Positions 50,915 through 58,791 of a stretch of DNA of 64,000 nucleotides are shown one piece after another (the first letter of the stretch is position 1; every line of letters starts with the position of its first letter). The stretch comes from Mucilaginibacter sp. cycad4 (GTDB lineage: Bacteria > Bacteroidota > Bacteroidia > Sphingobacteriales > Sphingobacteriaceae), in assembly GCF_034263275.1 (NCBI RefSeq), contig NZ_CP139559.1:7047298-7111297 (forward strand). Direction: 5' to 3'. The position numbers and the translations under genes were made by a program. The notes beneath the pieces were generated by a model. That model made no database searches, was not told the DNA's origin, and worked only from the letters and a program-made list of their open reading frames with translations.

Positions 50915-51724
50915 TTATTTAACTAAATACTCGTCCAGTGCCTTTGTAACCAACCAGTGCCCAAGGTCAACTTCATGCACTTCGGCCTCATCAAGCATCC
51001 CTAAAAATGGCATAGCTGCCGATTGTGGGAACAGTTTGTCATGCTTGCCAAATATCAGCAAGCATTTAATTTTATACTGATTGATGAGCCGGGCAATTTT
51101 CCCGGCATCGGGTTTTAACTGCCTGATCAAATTTAGGGTATAATAAGTGTCAAGCCGTTTTTGTTCGGTATCAATTTCATTATAAGCTATGCGGTAAAGG
51201 CTTTCGTCAATGGCGCCAACGGTTTTCATGCTCTTAACTAAAAAAGGTGCCAGCCATTTGCTTTTTGTAGCTGTGCGGAAAATTGCGCGGCCAAGCTTAT
51301 TATGCAGTATAAAATGAAAGCCTTTAAATACGGCCAGGCCATCGGGGGCCATTAAAATGATATTATCAATCATGTCGGCATATTCTTCAACCAATATCAG
51401 GGCCAGGTTAGCGCCGATGGAGTAACCCATTACCGAAAAGCGCTGCCGGCCGTAAAGTTTAAACCACTCTTCCATATAGCTGCGCACCATGGCTTTGGGC
51501 ATCCCGGCCAGGATCTGTTGTTCCGTCCAGCCATCCAGCCTGCTTTCGCCGTGAAAAAAATGATCGAAACCATAAATATGATACTGAGGTAAAACCGATT
51601 GATCAAGCACTTGAAACTGCTTACCAGTCATGCCGTAACCGTGAAAGGCCAGCAGCGGTTTTTGGCCGGTACCATATTCGTGAAAATGTGCTTTGCCCAA
51701 GCCGGGCAGATGTAAAAAACCCAT
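50915..51724 (-). CDS. Alpha/beta hydrolase
   Basis: A 269-residue cytosolic hydrolase. LLAFHGYGMTGKQF forms the oxyanion side, the nucleophile elbow is VMGYSIGANLALIL (Ser near 98), the acid is in LLIFGKHDKLFP (about 230) and the histidine in VDLGHWLVTK (about 257). The substrate is not readable. It is packed directly against the acyltransferase, suggesting acyl-ester turnover in the same pathway. waaA precedes it by 80 bases. Confidence 0.85.
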   Translation of the reverse strand: MGFLHLPGLGKAHFHEYGTGQKPLLAFHGYGMTGKQFQVLDQSVLPQYHIYGFDHFFHGESRLDGWTEQQILAGMPKAMVRSYMEEWFKLYGRQRFSVMGYSIGANLALILVEEYADMIDNIILMAPDGLAVFKGFHFILHNKLGRAIFRTATKSKWLAPFLVKSMKTVGAIDESLYRIAYNEIDTEQKRLDTYYTLNLIRQLKPDAGKIARLINQYKIKCLLIFGKHDKLFPQSAAMPFLGMLDEAEVHEVDLGHWLVTKALDEYLVK

Positions 51725-51804
51725 TAAGGCAATATTAAGAATTTATGGCTTTTGTACAGCAAACAACCATGTTTTGTTTCAGGCAATGGTCAATTAGTGA
51801 AAGG

Positions 51805-53055
51805 TTATTTATCAATAAATCTCATGATCAGTTCCGTAGCCCCTACATTTTCCTTCACATAAGTTGAAACCTTTTTACTGGTAACGCTATAAAAAGCCTC
51901 ATCATTAATCAGCGTTTCCACAATGCCTTTAAGTTCTGTTTCGTTGCCGATGCTAAAACCTGCTTTGAGGGCAATGAGCTCTTTCGCCTCATTAAATTTT
52001 TGATAGTTAGGGCCGAAGATGACCGGTAGTCCAAAAGCAGCTGCCTCCAGGGTATTATGGATCCCCACACCAAATCCGCCCCCTATATAGGCGATATCAG
52101 CATAAGCATAAAGGGACGAAAGCATGCCGATATTGTCGATGACGAGAGACTGAAGGTTGGAGGTTAGCGATTGGTTAATGAAATCTCCGGACTTCAGACC
52201 TTCGGCTTCGGACTTTAATTGAGAGAATGTAATGGCCTTCCCTTCGGGTAATAAACTTATCAGGTTGTTAATCTTCTCCTCCGGGATCTCATGCGGGGCG
52301 AAGATGAATTTCCAATCGGGATATTGGCTTACCAGTTTGGCCAGGAGGGCTTCATCTTGCGGCCAGGTGCTGCCTGCGATAAATAGTTTTTGCCCGTTTT
52401 TAAATTCTTCAATCAGGGGCAATTGTTTCCGATTTTGCGCATTGGCCCAAACGCGGTCAAAGCGGGTGTCGCCGCTTACCAATGTATTGGTAATGCCGAT
52501 ACCTTGTAATAACTGCTTAGAGGCCTCATCCTGTAAAAAAAAGTAGCTTACCAGGCTTAGTATTTTGCGGTTAAAACCGCCGTACCATTTAAAAAACACC
52601 TGCCCTTGCCTGAAAATGCCTGATACGATATACAGGGGGATTTTATGCTTGTTTGCTTCATTAAAAAAATGGAACCAGTACTCGTATTTAGTAAAAATGA
52701 CAATTTCGGGGTTAATGGCATCAATAAACCTGCGGGCGTTTTGGGCGGTATCCAAAGGCAGGTAATAAACGTGGTCGGCAAGCGGGGTATTTTTCCTGAT
52801 CTCATATCCCGAAGGAGAAAAAAAGGTGATTACTATTTTCTTTCCGGGGTGTAAATTTCTCATGGCTTCCAGTATCGGCCTGCCTTGCTCAAACTCGCCA
52901 AGTGAAGCAAAGTGAAACCAAATACTGCATTCCATACGTACAAAAACAGTGTTTTTACGTCCTGCAATCCAAAGCCTTGCCTTGTTGTTAAATAACGAGG
53001 CAAAACGGATAAAAAGGGAATATAATTTGATACCTATATTATATAATAACATCAA
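51805..53055 (-). CDS. waaA: 3-deoxy-D-manno-octulosonic acid (Kdo) transferase
   Basis: A GT30 enzyme that adds Kdo to lipid IVA in LPS assembly at the inner membrane. A 416-residue protein with an N-terminal membrane anchor (about residues 1-20); SIWFHFASLGEFEQGRP has the catalytic Glu, and VIFTKYEYWFHFF, FIAGSTWPQDE, KFIFAPHEIPEE and YIGGGFGVGIHNTLEAAAFG are family motifs. Residues about 280-308 (SEAEGLKSGDFINQ and SLTSNLQSL) are extra and are encoded by intergenic-type repeat DNA, yet the frame is preserved. Another start two residues in is possible. Confidence 0.94.
   Translation of the reverse strand: MMLLYNIGIKLYSLFIRFASLFNNKARLWIAGRKNTVFVRMECSIWFHFASLGEFEQGRPILEAMRNLHPGKKIVITFFSPSGYEIRKNTPLADHVYYLPLDTAQNARRFIDAINPEIVIFTKYEYWFHFFNEANKHKIPLYIVSGIFRQGQVFFKWYGGFNRKILSLVSYFFLQDEASKQLLQGIGITNTLVSGDTRFDRVWANAQNRKQLPLIEEFKNGQKLFIAGSTWPQDEALLAKLVSQYPDWKFIFAPHEIPEEKINNLISLLPEGKAITFSQLKSEAEGLKSGDFINQSLTSNLQSLVIDNIGMLSSLYAYADIAYIGGGFGVGIHNTLEAAAFGLPVIFGPNYQKFNEAKELIALKAGFSIGNETELKGIVETLINDEAFYSVTSKKVSTYVKENVGATELIMRFIDK
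52128..52217. repeat. Intergenic-type repeat inside the waaA coding sequence
   Basis: CCGGACTTCAGACCTTCGGC, then TTCGGACTTT, belongs to the same family as 17398-17510 and 32515-32605. The neighbouring GAGACTGAAGGTTGGAGG resembles the CTAATCTCTTACC-type repeat near 7180. The segment encodes an in-frame loop of about 29 residues in the transferase. Confidence 0.6.
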
Positions 53056-53206
53056 TTTTAACGCTGAATGATTATCTTAGCCGGGCATAAAAGTAATAAC
53101 AATAATTACAATATTGGTTTTACGGCCCGCCCGGTGCTATAATAAGCTGGTTATATGGTTGATTATACAAATATTGCTTACCTTAATTTGAAACACATTT
53201 AACACT

Positions 53207-54523
53207 ATGAAAATTGCTGTAATTGGTACAGGTTATGTAGGCCTGGTAACGGGAACTTGTTTAGCCGAAACGGGAAATGAAGTAACTTGTGTAGATATCG
53301 TAGAGGAGAAGGTAAACAAGATGCGCAATGGCGAAATGCCAATTTACGAGCCGGGGCTTGATATTTTATTTCTGCGGAATATCAAACAGGAAAGGTTAAC
53401 CTTTACCACCAACCTTGCCGAAGCAGTAGCACCGGCAAAAGTGATTTTTTTAGCCTTGCCAACGCCGCCGGGGGCCGATGGTGCAGCCGATTTGAGCTAT
53501 GTGCTTGGGGCAGCAAAAGATATAGCCAAACTGATTACCGAGTATAAAGTGATCGTAACCAAATCAACCGTACCGGTAGGTACGGCAGATAAGGTAACCG
53601 CAGTGATGAAAGCCAATACCGATGTGCCTTTTGCGGTGGTATCCAATCCCGAATTTTTACGCGAAGGGGTAGCCGTAGAAGATTTCATGAAACCGGATAG
53701 GGTAGTGATTGGTACGATGGATGAAAAAGCCCGCCAGGTGATGGGCGATTTGTATGCACCCTACGTGCGCCAGGGCAACCCGATATTATACATGGACGAA
53801 CGCTCATCCGAGCTGACCAAATATGCAGCCAACTCATTTTTGGCCACCAAGATCACGTTCATGAACGAGATTGCAAATATGTGCGAACTGGTAGGGGCAG
53901 ATGTGGATATGGTACGCAAAGGAGTAGGGGCAGATGGCCGGATCGGTAAACGCTTCCTTTTTCCGGGGGTAGGTTATGGCGGCAGCTGTTTCCCAAAAGA
54001 TGTGCAGGCATTGTCTAAAGCAGCCGAAGAGAATAAATACGATTTCAAGATCCTGAACTCGGTGATGGAAGTGAACGAAACCCAGAAGAAACGCCTGGTG
54101 GTCAAAATGCGCGAATATTACGGTGAAGGTGGGCTGAAAGATAAACACTTTGCATTGTGGGGATTGGCTTTTAAACCGGAGACCGACGATATCCGCGAAG
54201 CACCGGCACTGTATATCATCGATGAGTTGCTGGCAGCCGGTGCCACGGTGACCGCCTATGACCCGGAAGGTATGCCAAACGTCAAAAAACTGCTTGGCGA
54301 TAAGGTTGCCTATGCCGCCAACCGGTATGATGCCCTTGAAGAAGCCGACGCCCTGCTGATCGTGACCGAATGGCCGGTATTCCGCACGCCAGACTTTGAC
54401 TTTATGAAAGAAAAGCTAAAAGCACCGGTGATCTTTGACGGGCGTAATCTGTATGACCTGGACAGGATGAAAGACTATGGATTTTATTATAACAGTATAG
54501 GCCGTAAAATAGTAACAATATGA
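53207..54523 (+). CDS. ugd: UDP-glucose 6-dehydrogenase
   Basis: Oxidises UDP-glucose twice to UDP-glucuronate using NAD. A 438-residue protein; MKIAVIGTGYVGLVTGTCLA is the NAD motif, NPEFLREGVAVEDFMKPDRV the substrate helix, and GVGYGGSCFPKDVQAL carries the catalytic cysteine (about 261). The C-terminal UDP-binding domain has LWGLAFKPETDDIREAPAL. The stop overlaps the start of the UDP-xylose synthase gene (ATGA), so UDP-glucuronate made here is the direct substrate of the next enzyme. Confidence 0.96.
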   Translation: MKIAVIGTGYVGLVTGTCLAETGNEVTCVDIVEEKVNKMRNGEMPIYEPGLDILFLRNIKQERLTFTTNLAEAVAPAKVIFLALPTPPGADGAADLSYVLGAAKDIAKLITEYKVIVTKSTVPVGTADKVTAVMKANTDVPFAVVSNPEFLREGVAVEDFMKPDRVVIGTMDEKARQVMGDLYAPYVRQGNPILYMDERSSELTKYAANSFLATKITFMNEIANMCELVGADVDMVRKGVGADGRIGKRFLFPGVGYGGSCFPKDVQALSKAAEENKYDFKILNSVMEVNETQKKRLVVKMREYYGEGGLKDKHFALWGLAFKPETDDIREAPALYIIDELLAAGATVTAYDPEGMPNVKKLLGDKVAYAANRYDALEEADALLIVTEWPVFRTPDFDFMKEKLKAPVIFDGRNLYDLDRMKDYGFYYNSIGRKIVTI

Positions 54524-55503
54524 CAGCAAGAAAAAGGATCCTGATCACAGGAGCAGCCGGTTTTTTAGGTTCACACCTGTGCGACAGGTTTATCAAAGAA
54601 GATTATCATGTGATCGGGATGGATAACCTGATCACCGGCGATTTAAGGAATATCGAGCATTTGTTCAAACTGGAAAATTTTGAGTTTTATAACCATGACG
54701 TATCCACGTTTGTGTATGTACCGGGCGATCTGCAGTACATCCTGCACTTTGCCTCGCCGGCCAGCCCGATAGACTATTTAAAAATCCCCATCCAGACATT
54801 AAAAGTAGGCTCACTGGGTACCCATAATCTGCTTGGGCTCGCCAGGAACAAGCAGGCACGGATGCTGATCGCCTCGACATCGGAAGTATATGGCGACCCA
54901 AACATCAACCCTCAACCAGAGGAATACTGGGGTAATGTAAACCCGGTAGGCCCGAGAGGGGTATATGATGAAGCCAAAAGGTTTCAGGAAGCCATTACTA
55001 TGGCTTATCATACTTTTCACGGACTGGAAACAAGGATTGTCAGGATTTTTAACACCTACGGACCAAGGATGCGGCTGAACGACGGAAGGGTATTGCCGGC
55101 CTTTATCGGGCAGGCACTGCGGGGCGAACCGCTGACGATGTTTGGCGATGGCTCACAAACCCGGTCGTTTTGCTATGTAGATGACCTGATAGAAGGGATT
55201 TACCGCCTGCTGCACAGCGATTACGCCCAGCCGGTGAACATCGGCAACCCGGATGAAATCACGATAAAACAATTTGGGGAAGAGATCATCAAGCTGACGG
55301 GTACTAACCAGGAGCTGATCAGCCTGCCTTTGCCTACAGATGACCCTAAACAACGGCGCCCGGATATCACCAAGGCCAAAGCCATATTAGGCTGGGAGCC
55401 AAAAGTATCCAGGAGCGAAGGTTTGAAGATCACCTTAGAATACTTCAAATCATTACCCGAACATGAAATAAACCATAAAGACTTTACTTATTACAATAAG
55501 TAA
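54520..55503 (+). CDS. UDP-glucuronate decarboxylase (UDP-xylose synthase)
   Basis: A 327-residue extended SDR. The NAD motif is ITGAAGFLGSHLC; ASTSEVYGDPN and the catalytic Y-x-x-x-K in RGVYDEAKRFQEA follow. The IVRIFNTYGPRMRLNDGRV region and SQTRSFCYVDDLIEGI are typical of UXS enzymes, which convert UDP-glucuronate to UDP-xylose and CO2. It is translationally coupled to ugd by a 4-base overlap. A terminator follows, closing a two-gene operon. Confidence 0.92.
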   Translation: MTARKRILITGAAGFLGSHLCDRFIKEDYHVIGMDNLITGDLRNIEHLFKLENFEFYNHDVSTFVYVPGDLQYILHFASPASPIDYLKIPIQTLKVGSLGTHNLLGLARNKQARMLIASTSEVYGDPNINPQPEEYWGNVNPVGPRGVYDEAKRFQEAITMAYHTFHGLETRIVRIFNTYGPRMRLNDGRVLPAFIGQALRGEPLTMFGDGSQTRSFCYVDDLIEGIYRLLHSDYAQPVNIGNPDEITIKQFGEEIIKLTGTNQELISLPLPTDDPKQRRPDITKAKAILGWEPKVSRSEGLKITLEYFKSLPEHEINHKDFTYYNK

Positions 55504-55510
55504 GGGTAAC

Positions 55511-55542
55511 GAGGCCGGAAATTAATTTTTTTGGCCTTTTTT
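55511..55542 (+). terminator. Terminator after the ugd operon
   Basis: AGGCC pairs with GGCCT around an AT-rich loop, followed by TTTTTT. The stem is short, so it is moderate evidence. Confidence 0.55.
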
Positions 55543-55576
55543 ATAATATAAAAGTGGATGAATTGTCACAATCTGC

Positions 55577-55584
55577 TTACTTTG
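55577..55584 (+). promoter_or_regulatory. Possible -7 box (TTACTTTG) for galE
   Basis: TTACTTTGCC differs from TAnnTTTG at one position. It lies 32 bases before the galE ATG, after the terminator of the preceding operon. Confidence 0.45.
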
Positions 55585-55616
55585 CCAAACATTCAAATAT
55601 ACTCTCTATTTAAACC

Positions 55617-56639
55617 ATGAAAATATTAGTAACAGGCGGTTTGGGTTTTATTGGTTCACACACCGTTGTTGAGCTGGTTAACGCGGGTTATGACCCCATT
55701 ATTGTTGACGACCTGTCCAACTCCGACCCTAAAATATTAGATCAGCTTACAAAGATCTTAGGCTTTACCCCGGTATTTCACAAGCTTGATCTTTGCGATG
55801 AAGCCGCCGTTAGGTCACTCGCTCTTGCCGAGCCCGAAATAGGTGGTATTATCCACTTCGCAGCCTTCAAAGCGGTAGGCGAATCGGTAAAAAAGCCAAT
55901 GAAATACTACCGGAATAATTTTTATTCACTTATCAACCTGCTCGAAGCTTATTACGGCAAGGCTATCAATTTTGTATTTTCATCCAGCTGCACAGTTTAC
56001 GGACAGCCCGAAAAATTACCTGTTACAGAGAATGCGCCGGTGCAGCCGGCACAGTCGCCATACGGCAATACCAAACAAATAGCCGAAGAAATATTGGTTG
56101 ATATGGTAAACTCCGGTAGCGATTATAAAGTAATATCATTACGTTATTTTAACCCGGTGGGTGCTCACGAGTCGGCCCTGATTGGCGAGTTGCCAATCGG
56201 TGTGCCACAAAACCTGGTACCTTTTATTACACAAACAGCCATAGGCAAACGCGAAAAAATAACCGTTTTTGGCGATGATTATAACACGCCTGATGGTAGC
56301 TGCATCCGTGATTATATTCACGTAGTTGATTTGGCCAAAGCCCACGTTGCTGCGTTAAGGCTTGCTGAAAAGGACGAGTTTAAAGGCTATGATGTGTTTA
56401 ACCTGGGTACTGGCAACGGTACTTCGGTGCTGGAAGTAATTCACGCTTTTGAAAGCACAACCGGAGAAAAACTGAATTATGAAATTGGTCCGCGCCGTGA
56501 AGGTGATGTAGAGCAGGTTTGGGGCGATGTTACTAAATCATCAACCAAACTTGGCTGGAAAGCCAAACTTGGTATTGGTGAAATGATGTCATCGGCCTGG
56601 GAGTGGGAAAAATATATTGCTCAAAATCCGTTCAATTAA
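55617..56639 (+). CDS. galE: UDP-glucose 4-epimerase
   Basis: A 340-residue SDR interconverting UDP-glucose and UDP-galactose. The NAD motif is VTGGLGFIGSHTVVEL, the active site FSSSCTVYGQPE and the Y-x-x-x-K in SPYGNTKQIAEEI; ISLRYFNPVGAHESALIGE and DGSCIRDYIHVVDLAKAHV are diagnostic of GalE. It begins a new transcript; rfbB starts 15 bases after its stop. Confidence 0.95.
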   Translation: MKILVTGGLGFIGSHTVVELVNAGYDPIIVDDLSNSDPKILDQLTKILGFTPVFHKLDLCDEAAVRSLALAEPEIGGIIHFAAFKAVGESVKKPMKYYRNNFYSLINLLEAYYGKAINFVFSSSCTVYGQPEKLPVTENAPVQPAQSPYGNTKQIAEEILVDMVNSGSDYKVISLRYFNPVGAHESALIGELPIGVPQNLVPFITQTAIGKREKITVFGDDYNTPDGSCIRDYIHVVDLAKAHVAALRLAEKDEFKGYDVFNLGTGNGTSVLEVIHAFESTTGEKLNYEIGPRREGDVEQVWGDVTKSSTKLGWKAKLGIGEMMSSAWEWEKYIAQNPFN

Positions 56640-56654
56640 TATCAACAGCAGGGA

Positions 56655-57707
56655 ATGAAAAAGATCATTATTACAGGCGGCGCTGGTTTTATTGGTTCGC
56701 ACGTGGTGCGCAGGTTTGTAAAAAACTATCCTGATTATAGTATTGTTAATTTAGACAAGCTTACTTATGCAGGTAATCTGGCCAATTTGAGGGATATAGA
56801 AAACGAGCCTAACTATAAGTTTGTAAAAGGCGATATCGTTGATATAGCTTTTATCAATGAACTTTTTGCGGCTGAAAACCCTGATGCGGTGATCCATCTT
56901 GCTGCTGAGTCGCATGTAGACAGGTCGATCACTAACCCGCTTGATTTTGTGATGACGAATGTAGTGGGTACGGTAAATTTACTGAATACCGCGCGCGGGC
57001 ACTGGAAAGGCAGATATGATCAAACCCGTTTTTATCATGTATCAACCGATGAGGTATACGGTACGCTCGGTGAAGAGGGTATGTTTACCGAAGAAACCGC
57101 TTATGATCCGCATTCACCTTATTCGGCTTCAAAAGCAGGATCTGATCATTTTGTGCGGGCTTACCAGGATACTTACGGTATGGATACCGTGATCTCAAAC
57201 TGCTCAAACAACTACGGATCGTTCCATTTTCCGGAAAAGCTTATTCCGCTGGCCATTAATAATATCAAACAAAATAAACCTGTGCCGGTGTATGGTAAAG
57301 GTGAAAATATCCGCGACTGGCTTTGGGTTGAAGACCATGCGCGTGCAATTGATGTAATATTCCATAATGCCAAATCGGGCTCAACCTATAATATAGGCGG
57401 GCATAATGAGTGGAAAAATATTGACCTGATCAAATTGCTTTGCAGTATATTGGACAAAAAATTAGGCAGGGCCGAAGGAGAATCGGCTAAGCTGATCACT
57501 TTTGTAACAGACAGGGCCGGGCACGATCTAAGATATGCTATTGATGCAGGCAAATTAAAAAATGATTTAGGTTGGGTGCCAGGCATAACTTTTGAAGAAG
57601 GTTTGGAGAAAACAGTTGATTGGTACCTGGCTAACGAGGAGTGGCTTGATGATGTAACATCGGGACATTACCAGCAGTATTACAGCAGTCAGTATAACGA
57701 TAGATAA
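56655..57707 (+). CDS. rfbB: dTDP-glucose 4,6-dehydratase
   Basis: A 350-residue SDR that converts dTDP-glucose to dTDP-4-keto-6-deoxyglucose, the entry to dTDP-rhamnose and related sugars. IITGGAGFIGSHVVRRF is the NAD motif, HVSTDEVYGTLGEEG has the catalytic Asp/Glu, and SPYSASKAGSDHF the Y-x-x-x-K. NNYGSFHFPEKLIPLAI and RDWLWVEDHARAI are family motifs. rfbA, rfbC and rfbD are not in the window. The PHP phosphatase gene starts three bases after its stop. Confidence 0.95.
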   Translation: MKKIIITGGAGFIGSHVVRRFVKNYPDYSIVNLDKLTYAGNLANLRDIENEPNYKFVKGDIVDIAFINELFAAENPDAVIHLAAESHVDRSITNPLDFVMTNVVGTVNLLNTARGHWKGRYDQTRFYHVSTDEVYGTLGEEGMFTEETAYDPHSPYSASKAGSDHFVRAYQDTYGMDTVISNCSNNYGSFHFPEKLIPLAINNIKQNKPVPVYGKGENIRDWLWVEDHARAIDVIFHNAKSGSTYNIGGHNEWKNIDLIKLLCSILDKKLGRAEGESAKLITFVTDRAGHDLRYAIDAGKLKNDLGWVPGITFEEGLEKTVDWYLANEEWLDDVTSGHYQQYYSSQYNDR

Positions 57708-57710
57708 GAA

Positions 57711-58451
57711 ATGTTCGGGCTTTTTAAGAAGAAAAAGGATTTAAGGGAATCAAAAAACAACTATGAAAGTATCATGGTTGATATGCATTCGCATGTATTG
57801 CCCGGAATTGATGACGGTGCAAAAACACCGGAAGATTCAATTGAATTGATAAAAAAAATGATGGCATTAGGGATAAAAAAAATTATCGCCACACCGCACA
57901 TCATGATAGATTTTTATCGTAATACCCCCGAAACTATTGGGAACGCCCTTACCATATTAAAAGCCGAACTGGTTAAACAAGGAATTGATATACCTGTTGA
58001 AGCCGCTGCCGAACATTATTTTGATGAAACGTTTGAAGCACGTGTAGAGGAGGGCCCGATCATGACCATGGGGGATAACCATGTACTGTTTGAATTTTCA
58101 TTTATAAATCAGCCGCCAAATACTTACAGTGTAATTCAAAAGCTTCATGACAAAGGGTATAAACCTATTTTGGCCCACCCTGAGCGCTACCAGTACCTTG
58201 ATTTAGAGAAATTGAAAAACCTGCATAGCTGGGGCGTTGATTTTCAGCTTAATACCATATCGCTTACCGGGTATTATGGCAAGGAGATAAAAAAGATGGC
58301 CGAAGACCTGATTGATAGTAGTTTAATAGATTATATCTCAAGCGATATGCACCACTTAAGGCACGCAGCAGCATTTAGCGATGCGCTGAGAACAACCTAT
58401 ATTGAAAAATTGCTTGTGGATTACCCGCTTAAAAATAAGATGTTGTTGTAA
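57711..58451 (+). CDS. CpsB/YwqE-type PHP tyrosine-protein phosphatase
   Basis: A 246-residue PHP-domain metallophosphatase. VDMHSHVLPGIDDGAK (metal-binding His), PAEH..FDET, HPERYQYL and SSDMHHLRHA are the expected motif positions. Family members dephosphorylate bacterial tyrosine kinases that control capsule and exopolysaccharide polymerisation. No Wzc-like kinase is in the window, but the nucleotide-sugar genes just upstream support an exopolysaccharide role. It closes the galE-rfbB operon. Confidence 0.9.
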   Translation: MFGLFKKKKDLRESKNNYESIMVDMHSHVLPGIDDGAKTPEDSIELIKKMMALGIKKIIATPHIMIDFYRNTPETIGNALTILKAELVKQGIDIPVEAAAEHYFDETFEARVEEGPIMTMGDNHVLFEFSFINQPPNTYSVIQKLHDKGYKPILAHPERYQYLDLEKLKNLHSWGVDFQLNTISLTGYYGKEIKKMAEDLIDSSLIDYISSDMHHLRHAAAFSDALRTTYIEKLLVDYPLKNKMLL

Positions 58452-58497
58452 TAAATATATGTTAACGTTTAGGGAATGTGTTGATATAGCTTAAAAA

Positions 58498-58586
58498 ACG
58501 TCATTGCGAGGTACGAAGCAATCCCCAGCTTACAGAGCCACTCTGTATATAGTTCGCGATTGCTTCGTACCTTACAGCAATGACGT
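58498..58586. repeat. GTCATTGCGAGG palindromic REP-like element
   Basis: ACGTCATTGCGAGGTACGAA pairs with TTCGTACCTTACAGCAATGA at the other end and is followed by a T-run, so it doubles as a terminator for the galE operon. It is the best-preserved copy of the family. Confidence 0.8.
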
Positions 58587-58607
58587 TTTTTGTTTGCAAC
58601 CAGTCTC

Positions 58608-58774
58608 TTAGAAGCTGTTTAAAAATGAGAGAAAGCATTTTTGTAGAGACGCATAATTGCGTCTCCCGGAGGACAAGCCGATTTCAAAAGCGCCCCTGCT
58701 GCCGTAAATTGCAAGCGAAAGACGCAATTATGCGTCTCTACATTCAAAAACTATCGTTTTTAAACAGCCTCTAA
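58608..58774. repeat. MITE-like palindromic element (GTAGAGACGCATAATTGCGTC)
   Basis: The 18-bp ends TTAGAAGCTGTTTAAAAA and the complement of TTAGAGGCTGTTTAAAAA (one mismatch) bracket the unit. Inside, TGTAGAGACGCATAATTGCG at 58642-58661 extends to a 22-bp arm (to 58663) that is exactly complementary to 58721-58742. It is related to 40115-40215 and carries no gene. Confidence 0.75.
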
Positions 58775-58791
58775 GATTTTGAAATAATTCT

